Assembly (NCBI GenBank): GCA_023389155.1
Contig: JAEWEV010000025.1
Location: 1 to 64,000, forward strand
Source: Pseudomonadota bacterium
GTDB taxonomy: Bacteria; Pseudomonadota; Gammaproteobacteria; Burkholderiales; Burkholderiaceae_B
DNA length: 64,000 nucleotides
Direction: 5' to 3'
Within the stretch, counting starts at the first letter, position 1. The number at the start of each line of letters is the position of its first letter. Below, in pieces: positions 19,332 through 29,000 of this stretch. Under the pieces are notes generated by a model. That model saw only the letters and a list, made by a program, of their open reading frames with translations, searched no databases and had not been told where the DNA came from. The translations under genes were made by a program, and so were the position numbers.

Positions 19332-20765
19332 CTAACCGTGAAAATGAACCACCGTTTTTGTGGTGCTCATTTCTTCCATGGCCACAAAGCCTTTTTCGCG
19401 ACCGTGACCACTGCCCTTCATCCCGCCAAAAGGCAGTTCAACCCCACCACCCGCGCCGAAACCGTTGATAAAGACCTGCCCACACTTGATACCTTTGGCC
19501 ACACGTTGTTGAACACCGCCATTCTCTGTCCAGATCGCACCCAACAGACCATAACGCGTATCATTGGCTAGCCGGATTGCCTCCTCTTCGGTGTCAAAGG
19601 GAACAGCAACCAATACCGGCCCGAAAATTTCTTCCTGCAACAGCACGCTTTCATGTGAGGTAGCCGCGAACAGCGTAGGACGAACGTAATAACCACCTTC
19701 AGGCACGCTATCGTCAATACTGCCCTCAGCCACTATCTGCAGTCCTTCTTCGCGACCCAGTTCCAGATACCGCTGTACACGTTGATGCTGGCTGGCGTTG
19801 ATCAGAGGCCCGCAATCGGGGTTGGTCAATGGCGCACCCGCACGAGTCTTGCGAAATGCCGAGGTCAGTTCCTGCATGAAACGATCATAGATCCCCCGTT
19901 GCACAAGCAGACGGCTTCCGGCTGTGCAGGTCTGCCCGGCATTCTGCAAAATACTCTTGATCACAGCCGGTACTGCCAACTGCATATTCACATCATCGAA
20001 TACGATGTGGGCTGACTTGCCACCCAGTTCCAGTACACACTTGACTGCATTGCGGGCAGCGGCCTGCTGCACCAACGCACCGACTTCATTGGAACCGGTA
20101 AACGTCACGAAATTGATGTCCTGATGCGCGGCCAGGGCAGCACCCGCCTCTTCGCCAAGTCCGGTCACCACGTTCAGTGCACCGGGCGGAAAGCCAACTT
20201 CCTGAGCCAGCTCGGCAACACGCAGCACCGAAAGACATGCATCCTCTGCTGGTTTGACCACACATGCATTGCCCATCGCCAGGGCCGGCGCCACGCTGCG
20301 ACCAAACATCTGTGCGGGATAATTCCAGGGAATGATATGCGCCGTCACTCCCAGCGGTTCCCGCTGTACCTGAACGGTATAGTCATTCAGATAAGGGATA
20401 ATCTGCCCGTGCACCTTGTCGGCTCCGCCAGCATAGAATTCAAAATACCTGGCCATGACACGAATGTCATTTTCCGCCGTGGCCAGCGGCTTGCCCGTAT
20501 CCCGGGATTCCAGATCAACCAGTTCATCAAAATTGTCCAGTACTGCCTGACTCAGTTTCATCAGCAGACGACCGCGTTCTACCGCATTGAATTTTTTCCA
20601 TTCGCCCTCAACGGCCCTGCGTGCTGCCTTTACGGCTGAATCTATGTCGGCGCTATTACCTCGCGGAATCGTGGTAAATACCTGTGCATTCACAGGTGAA
20701 ATCACATCAAGCGTCTTGCCTGATGCGGCATCGCATTGTGTACCATTGATAATCATGCGGGGCAT
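19332..20765 (-). CDS. NAD(P)-dependent aldehyde dehydrogenase
   Basis: A 477-residue ALDH superfamily member that oxidises an aldehyde to an acid. The cofactor motif FTGSNEVG, the general-base Glu in LELGGKS and the nucleophile in NAGQTCTAGSR are visible. It looks closest to betaine-aldehyde/aromatic-aldehyde dehydrogenases, but the substrate is unknown. The frame opens upstream at 20900; the ATG at 20765 with an ACGGAGAC site gives the normal N-terminus. It is divergent from the Bug-P450 genes, sharing a 329-base spacer. Confidence 0.87.
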   Translation of the reverse strand: MPRMIINGTQCDAASGKTLDVISPVNAQVFTTIPRGNSADIDSAVKAARRAVEGEWKKFNAVERGRLLMKLSQAVLDNFDELVDLESRDTGKPLATAENDIRVMARYFEFYAGGADKVHGQIIPYLNDYTVQVQREPLGVTAHIIPWNYPAQMFGRSVAPALAMGNACVVKPAEDACLSVLRVAELAQEVGFPPGALNVVTGLGEEAGAALAAHQDINFVTFTGSNEVGALVQQAAARNAVKCVLELGGKSAHIVFDDVNMQLAVPAVIKSILQNAGQTCTAGSRLLVQRGIYDRFMQELTSAFRKTRAGAPLTNPDCGPLINASQHQRVQRYLELGREEGLQIVAEGSIDDSVPEGGYYVRPTLFAATSHESVLLQEEIFGPVLVAVPFDTEEEAIRLANDTRYGLLGAIWTENGGVQQRVAKGIKCGQVFINGFGAGGGVELPFGGMKGSGHGREKGFVAMEEMSTTKTVVHFHG

Positions 20766-21094
20766 TGCTGGTCTCCGTAGGTTGAGATTGGTGTCGGTAT
20801 TTGTATCGCTACTGGCACGAACGGGCCTGAGCCAGCACATCTTTGTAAACGCCTTGCCGCGCAGACCATCCATATCCAGAGTAAGCCGATTATTAAACAC
20901 GCTTGCCAGCTTGTACGCTGTACGTAATTACCCTGAGAGCGCCTGATTATCACGTCTGCAAACGGTCACCCTGTCACGTCATCACGTATGTCATGGCAAA
21001 CCCCTATTTCAGATGTGTTGTACTGTTTACGCAATGCGTATATTATTTACGCAACAGGCTCAAAACGCCTGACACAATATAACGGAGACATCCT
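20766..21094. other. Divergent spacer between the ALDH and Bug-P450 genes
   Basis: This 329-base stretch holds no convincing gene. The side next to the Bug gene contains a sigma-70-like promoter with an embedded palindrome (listed separately). The ALDH side contains TACGCTGTACGTAATTACC near 20915-20933, which loosely resembles the other repeats and may be a second operator. Nothing else stands out. Confidence 0.55.
21018..21054 (+). promoter_or_regulatory. Promoter with palindromic operator before the Bug-P450 genes
   Basis: TTGTAC (21018-21023), a 17-base spacer and TATTAT (21041-21046) form a sigma-70-like promoter. The spacer contains the 13-base palindrome TACGCA-A-TGCGTA (21028-21040). 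The 9-mer TTTACGCAA occurs at 21026-21034 and again at 21046-21054, exactly 20 bases (two helical turns) apart. IclR-type regulators bind palindromes of about this size, and an iclR-like gene follows the P450, so this is a plausible operator. Confidence 0.6.
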
Positions 21095-22075
21095 ATGGCG
21101 ATTCGCAACAACCTCAAATCCTGTACTCTGGCATTTCTGGCCGGCACTTTGATGATGACCGCTGCCTCGGCGCAGTCGTTCCCTGAAAAATCCATTCGTT
21201 GGATCGTGCCCTATCCTGCCGGCGGGGGCTCTGATTTCCTGGCGAGAACCATCGGCCAGAGTCTGTCTGAGGATATCAAGCAATCGGTTGTGGTGGACAA
21301 TAAACCGGGAGGCAACACAGCTATTGCGGCCAGCGACACTGCCCGCGCGGCCCCGGACGGTTACACCGTGCTGTCGGCTGACAACGGAACGATGGTCTTT
21401 AACTCTGCACTGTACAAGAAACTGTCATATGACCCGGTCAAAGATCTGGCTCCTGTGACATTGCTGGGGCGATTCCCCATGATTCTGGTGGTCAACCCAA
21501 ATAATCCAAGCAAAACCCTGAAAGAATTTGTTGAACAGGTCAAGGGTGAGGACGGCAAAATCAACTATGGCTCAGCAGGTGCCGGCAGCCCGCATCATCT
21601 GGCCATGGAGTTGTTCAAGACGGAAGCCGGCCTGAAAATGACCCACGTACCCTACCGCGGCGCAGCCCCCTCTTTAACCGATCTGGCTGGCGGACAGGTT
21701 CAGGCCATGATGGTTGACCTGGCAGCAGGAGCCGGCTTTCTGAAGGGAGAAAAGATTCGTCCTCTGGCAGTCGCCAGTGCGAAGCGCCTGCCACAATTGC
21801 CCGATGTGCCGACTTTTGCTGAAGCCGGCTATCCCGGTGTTGAAGCTGCTGCGCTGGTTGGTATGGTGGCGCCCGCCAAAACGCCGGAAGATATCATCGC
21901 CAGTCTGAATAAAAGTGTTGTCGCCGCTCTTAATAAGCCAGCCACCAATAAAAAGCTGATTGAGTTTGGCATCGAACCGGTAGGTGATACCCCCGAGCAG
22001 TACACAAAGCTGCTGGAAGACGAACGTACGCGCTGGCACAAACTCATCAAAGATCTGAATATTACGCTGGACTGA
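21095..22075 (+). CDS. Bug-type periplasmic solute receptor (TTT family)
   Basis: A 326-residue extracytoplasmic binding protein of the Bug/TctC family. A Sec signal peptide ends at about ASA-QS. The family segment VPYPAGGGSD follows, then the conserved GSAGAGSPHHLAMELF and VPYRGAAPSLTDLAGGQV regions. Bug receptors bind carboxylates or related small molecules for a TctAB transporter or for sensing, and none of the membrane partners are in this window. An AACGGAG-type site precedes the ATG. The P450 gene starts 13 bases downstream, so the ligand may be a substrate or product of that enzyme. Confidence 0.9.
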   Translation: MAIRNNLKSCTLAFLAGTLMMTAASAQSFPEKSIRWIVPYPAGGGSDFLARTIGQSLSEDIKQSVVVDNKPGGNTAIAASDTARAAPDGYTVLSADNGTMVFNSALYKKLSYDPVKDLAPVTLLGRFPMILVVNPNNPSKTLKEFVEQVKGEDGKINYGSAGAGSPHHLAMELFKTEAGLKMTHVPYRGAAPSLTDLAGGQVQAMMVDLAAGAGFLKGEKIRPLAVASAKRLPQLPDVPTFAEAGYPGVEAAALVGMVAPAKTPEDIIASLNKSVVAALNKPATNKKLIEFGIEPVGDTPEQYTKLLEDERTRWHKLIKDLNITLD

Positions 22076-22088
22076 CAAGAGGTAGATC

Positions 22089-24440
22089 ATGACTTCCCAT
22101 TCCACTTCTCATGTATCACAAGCGCAATGCCCATTCTCCGATAGAGCCTCTGCCCCCGTCCATCAGGTAGCAGGCTGCCCCGTCAGTGAGCGTGCCGCAC
22201 AGTTTGATCCGTTTGAAGACGCCTACCAGCAGGATCCGCCGGAATATGTGAAGTGGTCTCGGGAAGAGGAGCCGGTATTTTTCAGCCCAAAGCTCGGCTA
22301 CTGGGTGATCACGCGATACGACGATATCAAACAGATATTCAGGGACAATATCACATTCAGTCCTTCCATCGCGCTTGAAAAAATCACCCCCACCGGGCCC
22401 GAAGCGAATGCTGTTCTGGAGTCCTATAATTACGGCATGAGCCGTACGCTGGTCAATGAAGATGAACCAGCACATATGCCGCGCCGCCGTCTGTTGATGG
22501 AGCCGTTTACAGTTGACGCGCTCAGGCAGCATGAACCCATGGTACGTCGGCTCGCACGGGAATATGTCGACCGCTTCATCGATGATGGCAAGGCCGATCT
22601 GGTCGATCAGATGCTGTGGGAGGTGCCGCTGACGGTTGCCCTGCATTTCCTGGGTATTCCGGAAGAGGACATGGACACGCTGCGCAAATATTCGATCGCC
22701 CATACGGTCAATACCTGGGGGCGCCCCAAGCCGGAAGAACAGGTTGCAGTTGCCCACGCCGTTGGCAATTTCTGGCAACTGGCGGGCGATATCCTGGAAA
22801 AAATGCGCAAGGATCCCGATCAGCCAGGATGGATGCAGTACGGAATCCGTATGCAAAAGGAACACCCCGGTGTCGTCCCGGACTCCTACCTGCACTCCAT
22901 GATGATGGCGGGTATTGTCGCCGCCCACGAAACCACGGCTAACGCTTCTGCCAACGCCATCAAGCTGCTTCTGACACACCGGCATGTCTGGCAGGAAATC
23001 TGCGACGACCCAAATCTGATTCCCAACGCCGTTGAAGAATGTCTGCGGCATAACGGATCGGTTGCGGCCTGGCGACGCCTGGTCACCCGTGATACAGAAA
23101 TTGGTGGTATCCCGATAGAGGCAGGCGCAAAGCTGTTGATCGTAAGCTCCTCTGCCAATCATGACGAACGTCATTTTGCCGATGCAGACCTCGTCGATAT
23201 CCGCCGGGAAAACGCCAGTGACCAGCTGACATTCGGATACGGCTCCCATCAGTGCATGGGGAAAAACCTGGCGAGGATGGAAATGCAGATTTTTCTCGAG
23301 GAACTGACGCGACGCCTGCCACATTTGCAATTATCCGAACAGACATTTACCTATGTACCCAATACCTCGTTTCGGGGACCCGAGCACCTGTGGGTTGAAT
23401 GGGATCCTGTACTCAATCCCGAGAGGCATGACCCCCTGCTGCTATCGCGACATCATGCCGTCAGATTGGGGGAGCCGTCCACGCACGCATTGTCCCGTCA
23501 GGTCATCGTTCAGGAAACAGAAATGCTCACCGATGACATCATGCGTATCCGCCTGGCAGCACCGGCTGGACAGACCATGCCGCGCTGGACGCCGGGTTCG
23601 CATATTGATTTGATATGCGGTGATCTGGGCATGTCACGACAATACTCGCTTTGTGGTGACCCGTCAGACCCTCAGACACTGGATATCGCCGTCTTGCGCG
23701 AAGATTCGGGTCGCGGCGGATCCTCCTGGATTCACCAACATATTCGCGTCGGCCAGACTTTGCATATTCGCGGTCCGCGAAATCACTTTCATTTTGACGA
23801 ACAGGTCAGTAAGGTGATATTTATTGCCGGCGGCATTGGCATCACCCCTATCAGTGCAATGGCCAGAATCGCCAAAGAAAAAAGGATCGACTACCAGATT
23901 CATTACTGTGGCCGCAGTCGCAAGCATATGGCGCTACTCAGGGAGCTGACCGAACTGCACGGTGATCGATTGCATGTATACGCTGCTGATGAAAACAGTC
24001 GTGCCGATTTTGCCGCGCTGCTTGCTGCACCTGTGTCGGATACGCACATCTATGCGTGTGGACCTCTGCGCATGACCGATGCGCTGCAGAAGATCTGTGA
24101 AAACTGGCCAGACGACGCCTTGCGCATCGAGCACTTCCAGTCCACGCTGGGCAAGCTTGTACCCGAGAACGAACATGCCTTTGACGCCGAGCTCAAAGAG
24201 ACCGGGATTACCGTCAAGGTAGGAGCAGACCAGACCTTGCTCGAAGCGTTACGCGCAGCCAATATTGATATACAGAGTGATTGCGAGGAAGGTCTTTGCG
24301 GTTCCTGTGAGGTTGCCGTGCTTGAGGGTGAGCCTGATCATAGGGATGTTGTTCTCACCCGCTCTGAACGGGCCGCAGGCAGGAAAATGATGAGCTGCTG
24401 TTCACGCGCCAAAGGCAAACGGATTGTTCTTGATTTATGA
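22089..24440 (+). CDS. Self-sufficient cytochrome P450 fusion (CYP116B/P450-RhF type)
   Basis: A 783-residue fusion that carries its own electron transfer chain. The P450 domain (about 1-430) has the I-helix motif AHETT (about 279-283) and the heme motif FGYGSHQCMG with the Cys thiolate at 389. A phthalate-dioxygenase-reductase-like FMN/NADH module follows (about 460-690; RQYSLCGDP, GGIGITPISAMA). The C-terminal [2Fe-2S] ferredoxin has Cys at 732, 737 and 740 (CEEGLCGSC) plus Cys 770/771. This order defines the CYP116B class, which hydroxylates or dealkylates diverse small substrates. It is co-transcribed with the Bug gene. Confidence 0.93.
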   Translation: MTSHSTSHVSQAQCPFSDRASAPVHQVAGCPVSERAAQFDPFEDAYQQDPPEYVKWSREEEPVFFSPKLGYWVITRYDDIKQIFRDNITFSPSIALEKITPTGPEANAVLESYNYGMSRTLVNEDEPAHMPRRRLLMEPFTVDALRQHEPMVRRLAREYVDRFIDDGKADLVDQMLWEVPLTVALHFLGIPEEDMDTLRKYSIAHTVNTWGRPKPEEQVAVAHAVGNFWQLAGDILEKMRKDPDQPGWMQYGIRMQKEHPGVVPDSYLHSMMMAGIVAAHETTANASANAIKLLLTHRHVWQEICDDPNLIPNAVEECLRHNGSVAAWRRLVTRDTEIGGIPIEAGAKLLIVSSSANHDERHFADADLVDIRRENASDQLTFGYGSHQCMGKNLARMEMQIFLEELTRRLPHLQLSEQTFTYVPNTSFRGPEHLWVEWDPVLNPERHDPLLLSRHHAVRLGEPSTHALSRQVIVQETEMLTDDIMRIRLAAPAGQTMPRWTPGSHIDLICGDLGMSRQYSLCGDPSDPQTLDIAVLREDSGRGGSSWIHQHIRVGQTLHIRGPRNHFHFDEQVSKVIFIAGGIGITPISAMARIAKEKRIDYQIHYCGRSRKHMALLRELTELHGDRLHVYAADENSRADFAALLAAPVSDTHIYACGPLRMTDALQKICENWPDDALRIEHFQSTLGKLVPENEHAFDAELKETGITVKVGADQTLLEALRAANIDIQSDCEEGLCGSCEVAVLEGEPDHRDVVLTRSERAAGRKMMSCCSRAKGKRIVLDL

Positions 24441-24530
24441 CAATCGTCACTGGCGCGGAAAGTGTCTGTTACGTACCCTCAGAATGCCGGTCTATAATCA
24501 CATGTGTATTCTCTTTAAGCATTGTTTTCC

Positions 24531-25415
24531 ATGAACCCACGCGTTGATATCGCCTCTTCTGCCCTGCCCGGGCGCAATCGTGATCGCCGGCAAAGCGTAC
24601 AGGCAGCCGATACTGTCGTCCTGATACTCAAAGGGCTGGCCAGTCTGGGTGGCAGAGCCAGTCTGACAGCGCTTGCTGCGCATATTGACGAGAATCCGGC
24701 GAAGCTGCATCGATATCTGGTGAGCCTGATTGAAGGCGGCCTGGTTACCAGGGATGCCAGCTCGCAGCAATACATATTGGGTTTGGACACAATGCTAATC
24801 GGACTGGCAGCAATACGTCAGGCCGACCCCATACGTATTGCTGAACCCAGCCTGATTCATCTACGCGAACAACTGGAGATCACCAGCTTTATTGCTGTCA
24901 TGGGTAACAAAGGCCCGACGATTGTACGCATCGAAGAACCCATGTTGCCGGTCACTGTCAATGTCCGAGTCGGATCGGTTCTGTCGTTTCTGTGGTCAGC
25001 CACCGGCCGTGTCTTCCTCGGGCTGCACGACGAACCTACCGTGCGGGAAATGGCCCGGAATGAATTTCAAGCGTCTGCAGCAGTCCGGCAACGGGGAGAG
25101 CCATTCGATAAGCTGGTGACACAACTGCATCAGGAACTCAGACAATACCACTGCACAACGGTCAGAGACACCAATCTGAAAGGCATCAGCGCAGTTGCTG
25201 CTCCCATCTTCAATTATGCCGGTCAGCTAACAGCTGTCCTGACGGCACTTGGTGCCAGTGGTGGTTTCGATTCCTCACTTGAGGGGCCGATAGCCTCCGC
25301 CGTATGCGAACAGGCACAATATATCAGCCGGCAATTGGGCTATGCGGACGCAACACACGCGGCACACGCAAATATCAGAAAAGATGAAAAGAAAAAGTTG
25401 GAATCCATGCCGTAA
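24531..25415 (+). CDS. IclR-family transcriptional regulator
   Basis: A 294-residue regulator with an N-terminal winged helix (LKGLASLGGRASLTALAAHI, LHRYLVSLIEGGLV) and a C-terminal IclR effector-binding domain. The frame opens at a TTG 9 bases earlier; I prefer the ATG at 24531. It lies 90 bases after the P450 gene on the same strand and probably controls this module through the palindrome near 21034. The C-terminus is Lys/Glu-rich and not conserved-looking. Confidence 0.85.
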   Translation: MNPRVDIASSALPGRNRDRRQSVQAADTVVLILKGLASLGGRASLTALAAHIDENPAKLHRYLVSLIEGGLVTRDASSQQYILGLDTMLIGLAAIRQADPIRIAEPSLIHLREQLEITSFIAVMGNKGPTIVRIEEPMLPVTVNVRVGSVLSFLWSATGRVFLGLHDEPTVREMARNEFQASAAVRQRGEPFDKLVTQLHQELRQYHCTTVRDTNLKGISAVAAPIFNYAGQLTAVLTALGASGGFDSSLEGPIASAVCEQAQYISRQLGYADATHAAHANIRKDEKKKLESMP

Positions 25416-25582
25416 GCCATGCCCCCAGCCATTCTGTTCGAGAAGTGACGACATGACGAAATTGCGCAGTGAAGAAAGGAAAAATCAAGCAGCCTGGTAA
25501 GAAGAAATACATCACCGGGGTCAGCACATAAAAATATTTTCATCCCAGCTAAGAAAAATATCGCCGGTGTCAGCCTTGTCAA

Positions 25583-25617
25583 AGAAAAACCGACTCTTGC
25601 TGACGCAAAGAGTCGGT
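25583..25617 (-). terminator. Rho-independent terminator of the ectoine operon
   Basis: Arms ACCGACTCTT (25589-25598) and AAGAGTCGGT (25608-25617) pair around a short loop. Reading the minus strand, the stem is followed by TTTTTCTTT. It lies about 85 bases after the ectD stop. The rest of 25416-25702 holds no gene. Confidence 0.88.
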
Positions 25618-25702
25618 ATATTACATCTGCATTACCAGCGGCAATGCCCGAGGCTCGGCCAGAGGCCGCAAGCGCGGTCCCTGGCTGGAGCTCGTGTCTC
25701 GA

Positions 25703-26620
25703 TCAGGCTACTTCCTGCAGGGCATCCAGCGGTTCCAGGACTTCCACATTTTCGCGAGTTGCGATGTACTCAGGGCGTGGAGCCAGTCCATACTTGGGCG
25801 CATTCAGGGTATTTTCGATGCTGTTGTAGACCATAAAGACATTGGCTCGTGGCCAAGGCGAAATATTGCCGTTCGAACCATGCATGGTATTACAATCGAA
25901 AAACACCACCGAACCGGCCTTGCCAGTAATTGCCTTGATCCCGCCCTGCTCTGCCAGCAGTTCTAGGCTCAAAGGATCAGGTACACCATATTCCTGTGCC
26001 TTTAGCGACTTTTTATAGTTCTCGTCAGGCGTAATTCCCCGGCAGGAAATGAACTGTTTCTGCGAGCCGGGCACGACCATAAGCGGGCCATTGCATTCGT
26101 TATTATCCGTCAATAATACCGAACAACTCAGTGCGCGCATTTGCGGCATACCATCTTCCGTGTGCCACGTTTCAAAGTCAGAGTGCCAGTAAAACTCCTT
26201 GCCTTTGAATCCTGGCTTCAGATTTGCCCGGGATTGATGCAAATACACTTCCGAACCCAGAATCTGACGCGCAACGTGAATTAGTCGCGGATCGCGTGAC
26301 AGTTTGTCAATTGCCTTATTTAATACATGAACCCGGAAAATGGAACGCACGGCATTGCTGCCTGGTTCAGTAATGGCTTCATCACTGTTGGCAATTTTCT
26401 TGTCATTTGTCATCGCAAGAACTTCGTCCATCAGCGCCTTGACTTCCTGCTCACTGAAAAGGTTATCCAGCACCAAAAAACCGTCACGTTCATAGGATGC
26501 GATCTGATCGGCAGACAATGCATCGGCATACTTTCCGCCGTCATATACCACAGGTTCCTGTCTTGCAATAATTGCTGCAGTTCCGCTGGTACGTGATTCA
26601 TAAATGTCTGTTACAACCAT
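25703..26620 (-). CDS. ectD: Ectoine hydroxylase
   Basis: A 305-residue non-heme Fe(II)/2-oxoglutarate dioxygenase that converts ectoine to 5-hydroxyectoine. The metal-binding HSD (in FYWHSDFETWHTEDGMP), the distal His in CNTMHGSNGNISPW and the 2-oxoglutarate-binding Arg nearby are all present. It is the last gene of the ect operon, 25 bases after ectC, and is followed by a clear terminator. Its presence means the cell can make hydroxyectoine as well as ectoine. Confidence 0.96.
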   Translation of the reverse strand: MVVTDIYESRTSGTAAIIARQEPVVYDGGKYADALSADQIASYERDGFLVLDNLFSEQEVKALMDEVLAMTNDKKIANSDEAITEPGSNAVRSIFRVHVLNKAIDKLSRDPRLIHVARQILGSEVYLHQSRANLKPGFKGKEFYWHSDFETWHTEDGMPQMRALSCSVLLTDNNECNGPLMVVPGSQKQFISCRGITPDENYKKSLKAQEYGVPDPLSLELLAEQGGIKAITGKAGSVVFFDCNTMHGSNGNISPWPRANVFMVYNSIENTLNAPKYGLAPRPEYIATRENVEVLEPLDALQEVA

Positions 26621-26645
26621 CTTGTACTCCTTGTCTGTTTACTGT

Positions 26646-27044
26646 TTAGGCTGTTTCCTCGGTCATTGCCGGATACACGCCATCTTCGTCATGAACTTCC
26701 AGGCCGGTCACGGGTGGGTTGAACACGCATATCACGCGTAAAGGCTCTTTACCACCCCTCAACCAATGTTCGTCATGTTGATCCAGTGCATACACAACGC
26801 CTGGCCCAAGTGCATATTTTTTGCCATCGGCAATCGTTTCAATTTCGCCGTCTCCCTCGACACACCATACCGCTTCCAGATGATTCTGGTAATGGATATG
26901 GGTTTCTGTGCCTGGGAAAATGACGGTCTCGTGGAACGAAAAGCCCATTCCATCCTTGGCGAGCAGGACACGGCGGCTCAGCCACGTATCCGTTTTCACT
27001 TCCAGATCAGTACCAATTACGTCTTTTACATTTCTTACTATCAT
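26646..27044 (-). CDS. ectC: Ectoine synthase
   Basis: A 132-residue cupin that cyclises N-gamma-acetyl-diaminobutyrate to ectoine. The N-terminus (MIVRNVKDVIGTD) and the cupin His/Glu residues in THIHYQNHLEAVWCVEGDGE are typical. It starts 5 bases after the ectB stop, so translation is coupled. The ribosome binding site is weak. Confidence 0.96.
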   Translation of the reverse strand: MIVRNVKDVIGTDLEVKTDTWLSRRVLLAKDGMGFSFHETVIFPGTETHIHYQNHLEAVWCVEGDGEIETIADGKKYALGPGVVYALDQHDEHWLRGGKEPLRVICVFNPPVTGLEVHDEDGVYPAMTEETA

Positions 27045-27049
27045 ATTTC

Positions 27050-28348
27050 TTAGGCTCCGAATTTGAGAACTTTGGTTTTTTTGCCTTCCTGGTTAAGGAC
27101 TTCAGCCACGCTTCGCTCGATCAGTTCCAGGCCTTTTTTCAACTGTTCATCTTCGATCGTCAGCGCCGGCAACACTTTTAGCACTTCATCCTGCGCACCG
27201 GAAGTTTCAATAACCAGTCCATATTTAAACGCCTGCTGCGCAATCTTGTTTGCAAGTTCAGGCTTCTCGTTGCTGACCAGTCCCTGGATCAGTCCGCGTC
27301 CGCGAACACTGAACCCTGCATCAGGATAACTGTGAACGATATTGTCGAGCCAGTCACGCACAATACGTTCCTTGCGGCGTATTTCGATCTCGAATTTATC
27401 GTCGGACCAGTAGCTTTCCAGAGCCTGAGCGGCGGTCACAAAGGCCAAGTTATTGCCCCGGAACGTGCCGCTATGCTGACCGGGTTTCCAGACATCCAGC
27501 TCTGGCTTCAACAGTACCAGTGACATTGGCAGGCCGAAACCAGACAACGATTTGGACAGCGTAATAATGTCAGGTTTGATACCCGCCGCTTCAAAGCTGA
27601 AGAAACTTCCCGTACGACCGCAACCGACCTGGATATCATCCACAATCAGCAGCATGTCATACTTGCGGCATAATTTTTCCAGATCACGGATCCAGCGCCA
27701 GCTGGCCACGTTGACACCGCCTTCGCCCTGCACTGTTTCCACAATCACTGCGGCTGGCAGATCCAGTCCGCTGCTGGGATCTTCAAGCATACGTTCGAAG
27801 TAAGCGATAGTATCGACATCCGGTCCGATGTATCCGTCGAATGGCATGAAGGCGGTGTTATGCAAGGACACGCCCGCTGCATCGCGAAATTTTTCATTGG
27901 CAGTCACTGCCAGGGAACCGCCACTCACGCCGTGGAAACCGTGAGTAAACGACACCACATTGGAGCGACCTTTGACCTGGCGGGCAAGCTTGAGTGCCGC
28001 TTCCACCGCATTCGTACCGGTAGGACCCGTAAACTGCAAGGTGTAGTTCATCTTGCGCGGCTTGAGCAGTACTCGCTCAAATGTCTCCATGAATAATTTT
28101 TTTGCCGATGTGGCCATATCCAGCCCATGCACGACACCATCGATATCCAGATACTCGATCAGCTTTTTCTTGAGTATCGGATTATTGTGACCATAATTCA
28201 AGGTACCAGCACCACTGAAAAAATCGATGTATTCGGTACCTGATTCATCAGTCAGAACAGACCCTTTGGCCTGATTGAATATGACAGGGAATGAACGTAC
28301 GTAACCACGTACTTCAGACTCCATGCGGTCGAAAATTTCTAAATCCAT
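27050..28348 (-). CDS. ectB: Diaminobutyrate-2-oxoglutarate aminotransferase
   Basis: A 432-residue class III PLP aminotransferase that makes L-2,4-diaminobutyrate from aspartate semialdehyde and glutamate, the first step of ectoine synthesis. Visible are the N-terminal FSGAGTLNYGHNNP, the PLP Asp segment LLIVDDIQVGCGRTG and the PLP-Lys in ITLSKSLSGFGLPM. The ATG has a TAGGAAA site. It is 85 bases downstream of ectA and precedes ectC. Confidence 0.96.
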   Translation of the reverse strand: MDLEIFDRMESEVRGYVRSFPVIFNQAKGSVLTDESGTEYIDFFSGAGTLNYGHNNPILKKKLIEYLDIDGVVHGLDMATSAKKLFMETFERVLLKPRKMNYTLQFTGPTGTNAVEAALKLARQVKGRSNVVSFTHGFHGVSGGSLAVTANEKFRDAAGVSLHNTAFMPFDGYIGPDVDTIAYFERMLEDPSSGLDLPAAVIVETVQGEGGVNVASWRWIRDLEKLCRKYDMLLIVDDIQVGCGRTGSFFSFEAAGIKPDIITLSKSLSGFGLPMSLVLLKPELDVWKPGQHSGTFRGNNLAFVTAAQALESYWSDDKFEIEIRRKERIVRDWLDNIVHSYPDAGFSVRGRGLIQGLVSNEKPELANKIAQQAFKYGLVIETSGAQDEVLKVLPALTIEDEQLKKGLELIERSVAEVLNQEGKKTKVLKFGA

Positions 28349-28433
28349 GATTTTTTCCTATTTGTTGAAACATTAAAAGGACAATGCCTGTCTCAGGCAT
28401 TCGGGCGTGTAAACACCCTGTGTGGTGTGAAGA

Positions 28434-29000
28434 TCAGCCCGGCATTCGCCTGAGTGGTCCGATCCTCAAAAGGCGTTCGTCGTCATGTACCTCGGGCCCG
28501 AATAATTCTGGTTCAAATAAGGGACTCTCGTCGATGCCTGTACCCATGGTGTGGGCAACGGCAGCGAACATGCGACGCGAGGCGACATTATCAGGACCTA
28601 CTGTCGTTTCGAGGTACCGAATATGCGCCAGTTCTGGTCGTTGCAACAGACTTTGCAGCATGCGCTGACCAAGTCCCTGCCCCCGTCCACGTTCGTGCAC
28701 GGCGACCTGCCAGATAAACAGGACATCGTCCTTTTCTGGCGGCAGATAGGCCGAAACAAATCCATCGATATTTCCTGCGTTCTCTGCAACAACGCAGGTA
28801 TTGTGAAAATGCTCACACAACAGAAGATAGCTGTACACCGAGTTCAGATCCAGTGGCGGGCACTGGGAAATCAATTGCCAGATCGCATAGCCGTCCTGTC
28901 TGGCCGGAATTCTGAGCACATGCGATTGCTTGCGGGCCGTATCACCTGCTTGCGAAGACTGCGATTGCGTTTGTGAAGTCGTAAGTACGGTATCAATCAA
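28434..29000 (-). CDS. ectA: Diaminobutyrate acetyltransferase, TTG start
   Basis: A 188-residue GNAT-fold enzyme that acetylates L-2,4-diaminobutyrate. The acetyl-CoA motif appears around [17 protein letters not shown] and the substrate region around [14 protein letters not shown]. The frame begins with TTG at 29000, immediately overlapping the TGA of ectR. No in-frame ATG lies before the conserved domain, although a GTG about 30 codons in is an alternative. The first 30 residues are not conserved-looking. Confidence 0.94.
   Translation of the reverse strand: MIDTVLTTSQTQSQSSQAGDTARKQSHVLRIPARQDGYAIWQLISQCPPLDLNSVYSYLLLCEHFHNTCVVAENAGNIDGFVSAYLPPEKDDVLFIWQVAVHERGRGQGLGQRMLQSLLQRPELAHIRYLETTVGPDNVASRRMFAAVAHTMGTGIDESPLFEPELFGPEVHDDERLLRIGPLRRMPG

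Noticed and set aside
22116..23330. 404-codon open frame antisense to the P450 gene
   Set aside because: No family features; the sense strand encodes a clear P450 with all motifs, so this is a shadow frame.
25503..25574. Two imperfect copies of a CACCGGGGTCAGC / CGCCGGTGTCAGC sequence, 50 bases apart
   Set aside because: Imperfect and isolated, with no unit structure or gene nearby to explain it; could be chance in the ectD 3' region.
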